From: Massilia putida
Lineage (GTDB): Bacteria > Pseudomonadota > Gammaproteobacteria > Burkholderiales > Burkholderiaceae_D
Assembly (NCBI RefSeq): GCF_001941825.1
Contig: NZ_CP019038.1
Coordinates: 2,542,001-2,606,000, forward strand
Length of the DNA stretch: 64,000 nt
Direction: 5' to 3'
Both the position numbers and the translations under genes were made by a program. This document shows, one piece after another, positions 61,162-64,000 of the stretch (its first letter is position 1; each line of letters begins with the position of its first letter). The notes under the pieces were generated by a model. That model worked only from the letters and a program-made list of their open reading frames with translations. It ran no database searches and was not told the DNA's origin.

Positions 61162-62298
61162 ATGCTGCCGCGCGATAGCGTCTCGCTGACCCAGGTCGCG
61201 CCCGCGCGTCCTGCCCTCCCGGTCGGCGACCCGCGCCAGCAAGCGTTTACCCGCGCCCTCGCCGGCCTCGTCGGCCAATCGATGGCGGCCGACGTGATGA
61301 CGAAACTGCCCGACGGCAGCTTCGTCGTCCGCATCAACGACATGGCGGCGCGCATGCCGCTGCCCGCAGGTGCCCAGGTCGGCACGCAAGTCCCGTTGAC
61401 CCTCGTCGCCCTCACGCCCCGTCCCACGTTCCAGCTCCAGACGGACCAGGGCACCGCGGCCTTTGCCGAAGCCGGCCCGCCGCTGCCGGAAGGCGCCAGC
61501 CCGCAATCCGCCCCGCTCGCTTATCTGGAAGGCAAGGAAGCCGCCGCGCTGACGCGCACGGCCGCCTTGCTGGCCGGCGCGCGCGGCCTTTCCCAACTGC
61601 CCGGCGGCACGGCGGACGGCGCCAACACATCGATCAGCTCGGCCGGCAAGGCGCTGGGCGACGTCATCGCCGCCGCGCAGAAAGCCGAGACGCAGGCCAG
61701 CGCCGCGATCGGCCGCACGCCGCTGCTGGGCGCGCCGACCGGCGACGCCGACGCCATCGCGAAGGCGCTGCGGGATGGCCTCGGCAACAGCGGCCTGTTC
61801 TACGAATCGCACGTGGCCGAATGGGCCGCGGGCACCCGCTCCCGCGCCGATCTCGCGGCCGAACCGCAGGCGCGCGGCATGCCGCCGCCGCTTGACCCGA
61901 ACACGGCCCAGTTCATCAATCTGCAGCTGAACGCGCATGAACAGGGACGCGTCGCCTGGCAGGGCCAGCTGTGGCCGGGCCGCGACATGCACTGGGACGT
62001 CGAGCGCGATGCCTCCGGCCGCCAGGACGGCGACGGCGGGCCCGGCGCCACATGGCAAAGCAGCCTGCGCCTGCGCTTCGGCGCGCTGGGCGAGGTGGCG
62101 GCGCGCGTCGTGCTGTCCGGCGACCAGTTGCACATCCGCCTCGATGCAGCGGATGCCGGCATCAAGAGCCTGCTGGACGGCTACCGCCCGCGCCTGGCGG
62201 AGGCGCTGGACGCAGCCGGGACGCCGCTGACCACGCTGGCCATCCACGACATCGCACCGAAAGACGAACCAGGCGAACCAGGCGATGGACAAGGATAA
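61162..62298 (+). CDS. FliK-like flagellar hook-length control protein
   Basis: The 378-residue protein has an Ala/Pro-rich N-terminal part and a C-terminal FliK-type domain (about 285-370: WQSSLRLRFGALGEVAARVVLSGDQLHIRLDA). FliK is a secreted ruler that switches export from hook to filament. It sits among filament genes rather than with hook genes, so it may be a second copy or a relative with another task. It overlaps the next gene by 14 bases. Confidence 0.8.
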   Translation: MLPRDSVSLTQVAPARPALPVGDPRQQAFTRALAGLVGQSMAADVMTKLPDGSFVVRINDMAARMPLPAGAQVGTQVPLTLVALTPRPTFQLQTDQGTAAFAEAGPPLPEGASPQSAPLAYLEGKEAAALTRTAALLAGARGLSQLPGGTADGANTSISSAGKALGDVIAAAQKAETQASAAIGRTPLLGAPTGDADAIAKALRDGLGNSGLFYESHVAEWAAGTRSRADLAAEPQARGMPPPLDPNTAQFINLQLNAHEQGRVAWQGQLWPGRDMHWDVERDASGRQDGDGGPGATWQSSLRLRFGALGEVAARVVLSGDQLHIRLDAADAGIKSLLDGYRPRLAEALDAAGTPLTTLAIHDIAPKDEPGEPGDGQG

Positions 62299-62650
62299 GG
62301 CCGCGCGCCGCCAGAGCGCCGTCGCGCTGGCCTATGGCGCCGGCGATGCGGCGCCGAAAGTCGTCGCCAAGGGCAAGGGACTCGTCGCCGAACAGATCAT
62401 CGTCCGCGCCCAGGAGGCCGGCGTGTTCGTGCACGAATCGAAGGAACTGGTGGCGTTGCTGATGGAAGTCGACCTCGACCGTCAGATTCCGCCCGCGCTG
62501 TACCGGGCCATTGCCGAACTCCTGGCCTGGCTCTATTATATTGAATCCGCGCAAGTTTCCGGGCAGATAGCACCGCCGGCACCCGACACGGCACGGCTCC
62601 TCCCACCCCAAGAAAGCACCCCCGTTGACACAAATGCAAGCAATCACTGA
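62285..62650 (+). CDS. FlhB C-terminal-domain paralogue (FlhB2/YlqH type)
   Basis: The 121-residue protein corresponds to the cytoplasmic domain of the export switch FlhB without membrane helices: SAVALAYGAGDAAPKVVAKG, then a IPPALYRAIAELLAWLYYIE segment. The NPTH autocleavage motif is absent, the chain starting just after its position. Such proteins can replace the cleaved FlhB C-terminal fragment in substrate switching. Its overlap with the fliK-like gene suggests the two act together. Confidence 0.87.
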   Translation: MDKDKAARRQSAVALAYGAGDAAPKVVAKGKGLVAEQIIVRAQEAGVFVHESKELVALLMEVDLDRQIPPALYRAIAELLAWLYYIESAQVSGQIAPPAPDTARLLPPQESTPVDTNASNH

Positions 62651-63392
62651 CGCCGAATTAGAAGCCTGGCACGACTACGAGGTCGAGTCGTCCAGGGAGA
62701 TCGTGGCCCTGCTGCGCCAGATCGCCGAAAAGAACCAGTTGATCCGCATGCTGATCAAGGGCGAGGCCGACGTCTGCGTCACGTCGCTGCTGCACGTGGA
62801 TCCGGACGAGGGCACCGTCATCATCGACCGCTCCGTCAGCCCCGAACAGAACACGCGCATCGTGGCCGCCGGCACCGTGCGGTGCGATACGTCGCTGGAC
62901 AAGATCCGCATCGTGTTCGGCCTGGACAACCTGCGCGAGGTGCAATTCGAAGGCGGCACGGCATTGCAGGCCGCCATCCCTGCCAGCCTGATCCGCCTGC
63001 AACGGCGCGAGTTCTACCGCATGCCGACGCCGGTGACGAACCCCGTGCGCGCGACGATTCCCCTGCCGGCCGAGCTGGGCGGCGACGTCGCCGTGTTCCC
63101 GCTGGCGGACATCAGCTGCGGCGGCATCGCGATCTACGACAACAAGATGCAGCTCGGCACGACCGTCGGCGAAACCTACGCCAACTGCCGCATCGACCTG
63201 CCGGAAATCGGCCCCGTCACTTGCTCGCTGCAAGTGCGCAATTCGATGGACATGACGCTTCTAAACAACAAGACGAGCCGCCGCCTGGGTTGCCAATTCG
63301 TCGACATCTCGCGCGGCAATCTCGCTGCCGTGCAACGCTACATCACCAAGCTCGAACGCGAGCGCAACGCGCGCCTGGCCGGGCTGGCCTGA
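62634..63392 (+). CDS. ycgR: YcgR-type c-di-GMP-dependent flagellar brake
   Basis: The 252-residue protein has an N-terminal YcgR domain (about 10-115) and a PilZ domain with R-R-E-F-Y-R (RxxxR) at about 126-131 and D-I-S-C-G-G (D/NxSxxG) about 35 residues on, the two c-di-GMP contacts. When loaded it acts on the flagellar motor to slow swimming. It overlaps the FlhB-like gene by 17 bases. ATG 62634 is my start; a TTG at 62625 is possible. Confidence 0.9.
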   Translation: MQAITDAELEAWHDYEVESSREIVALLRQIAEKNQLIRMLIKGEADVCVTSLLHVDPDEGTVIIDRSVSPEQNTRIVAAGTVRCDTSLDKIRIVFGLDNLREVQFEGGTALQAAIPASLIRLQRREFYRMPTPVTNPVRATIPLPAELGGDVAVFPLADISCGGIAIYDNKMQLGTTVGETYANCRIDLPEIGPVTCSLQVRNSMDMTLLNNKTSRRLGCQFVDISRGNLAAVQRYITKLERERNARLAGLA

Positions 63393-63449
63393 ACCGGGGT
63401 CAGAGCCCGATTTTAGGCAATTGCTTAAAATCGGGCTCTGACCCCGGTT
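63392..63449. repeat. 58-nt near-perfect palindrome between ycgR and the sigma factor gene
   Basis: Two 24-base arms (63392-63415 and 63426-63449), each carrying GGGGTCAGAGCCCGATTTTA or its complement, are exact reverse complements around GGCAATTGCT. The left arm begins within the ycgR stop codon. It resembles extragenic palindromes widespread in Burkholderiales that are linked to REP-associated transposases; none is present here. It may also terminate transcription. Confidence 0.88.
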
Positions 63450-63509
63450 GGCGGGAACGCCAGGCTGCTGACCGGCATCCAATCTTCAGGCATACGACCA
63501 GGAGATCCC

Positions 63510-64000
63510 ATGCACGCCGCCGCACCGAATCCTTCATCCCTCGACGACGACGCGCTGCTGCGCCGCATCCGCGCCGGCGACCGCGACGCGTTCACGCTTC
63601 TCATGCGGCGCTACAACCGGCGGCTCTACCGCGTGGCGCGCAGCGTCCTGCGCGACGACGCCGAAGCCGAGGACGCGCTCCAGGATGCCTACCTGCAAGC
63701 CTTTCGCGCCCTGCCCGCATTCCGCGGCGAGTCCGCGCTCGGCACCTGGCTCACCCGTATCGTCGTCAACGCCGCCCTGATGCGCCAACGCAAGACCGGG
63801 CGGCTGGCCGAGGTCATCGAGCTGGGCGCCGATTTCGGCACCGACGATGCCGCCGGGCCGCATTACCCGGACGACAGCCAGGGCGAACGCGAGCAGCCGG
63901 AACTGGCCGCGCTGCGCGCCCAGACGCGGCGCCTGATCGAAACCGGCATCGACAAGCTGCCCGGCGTCTTCCGCACGGTATTCGTGCTGCGCGCCGTGGA
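63510..64000 (+). CDS. ECF-type RNA polymerase sigma factor (3' end outside window)
   Basis: The 163 codons present include sigma region 2 (AFTLLMRRYNRRLYRVARSVL and DAEDALQDAYLQAF, then FRGESALGTWLTRIVVNAAL) and the start of region 4 (LPGVFRTVFVLRAV). The linker is acidic and of the length found in RpoE-like factors. AGGAG precedes the ATG. An anti-sigma gene is expected just outside the window. Confidence 0.93.
   Translation, partial: MHAAAPNPSSLDDDALLRRIRAGDRDAFTLLMRRYNRRLYRVARSVLRDDAEAEDALQDAYLQAFRALPAFRGESALGTWLTRIVVNAALMRQRKTGRLAEVIELGADFGTDDAAGPHYPDDSQGEREQPELAALRAQTRRLIETGIDKLPGVFRTVFVLRAV

Overview
The window reads as chromosome of a high-GC betaproteobacterium, most likely Oxalobacteraceae (Massilia/Telluria type). 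This rests on the G+C-rich codon use, the yicC–gmk–rpoZ–spoT order, the fliB–fliC–flaG–fliD–fliS–fliT block and palindromic intergenic repeats; it is an inference from gene content, not a database match. I see no tRNA, rRNA, CRISPR array, integrase or intact insertion sequence.

Layout. 1-3.3 kb: the 5' end of a chemotaxis receptor, then a TauD-type dioxygenase coupled to a 14-TM exporter. 3.3-14.1 kb: a partial type VI secretion (T6SS) island with baseplate genes only (tssK divergent from tssE-tssF-tssG), then vgrG, a Tle4-like lipase effector, a Tli4-like immunity gene that is frameshifted as given, and a PAAR tip protein. 14.1-20.8 kb: a TetR repressor divergent from a complete RND tripartite efflux operon. 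20.8-30.8 kb: a degenerate M28-like protein, an aquaporin, a lone receiver, then a minus-strand run: alpha-oxoamine synthase, OmpR-type two-component system, MFS transporter, rdgB, hemW, a transglutaminase-like protein and a VOC protein.

30.8-36.3 kb: a regulatory region of about 550 bp with a perfect operator-like dyad, a sigma70-type promoter and a structured leader ahead of a porin / fused-permease ABC transporter / DUF4337 operon. 36.3-43.5 kb: housekeeping genes (rph, PP2C phosphatase, Ser/Thr kinase; yicC, gmk, rpoZ, spoT) with two near-identical palindromes flanking gmk. 43.7-47.7 kb: a compact four-gene operon (SGNH hydrolase, NodU/CmcH-type carbamoyltransferase, an unrecognised 118-aa protein, a formylglycine-generating-enzyme-like protein), the best candidate here for an undescribed modification pathway. 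48-53.9 kb: heme oxygenase, GreB, a membrane protein, a NarL-type two-component pair and a diguanylate cyclase.

53.9-64 kb: a decayed duplicate of the cyclase promoter and 5' end now lies directly upstream of fliB; then flagellin, flaG, an unusually large fliD, fliS, fliT, a fliK-like gene, an flhB C-terminal paralogue, a ycgR-like brake, a 58-nt palindrome and the start of an ECF sigma factor gene. Functionally the last 14 kb links signalling (two-component system, c-di-GMP synthesis, PilZ brake) with flagellar filament assembly and flagellin methylation.
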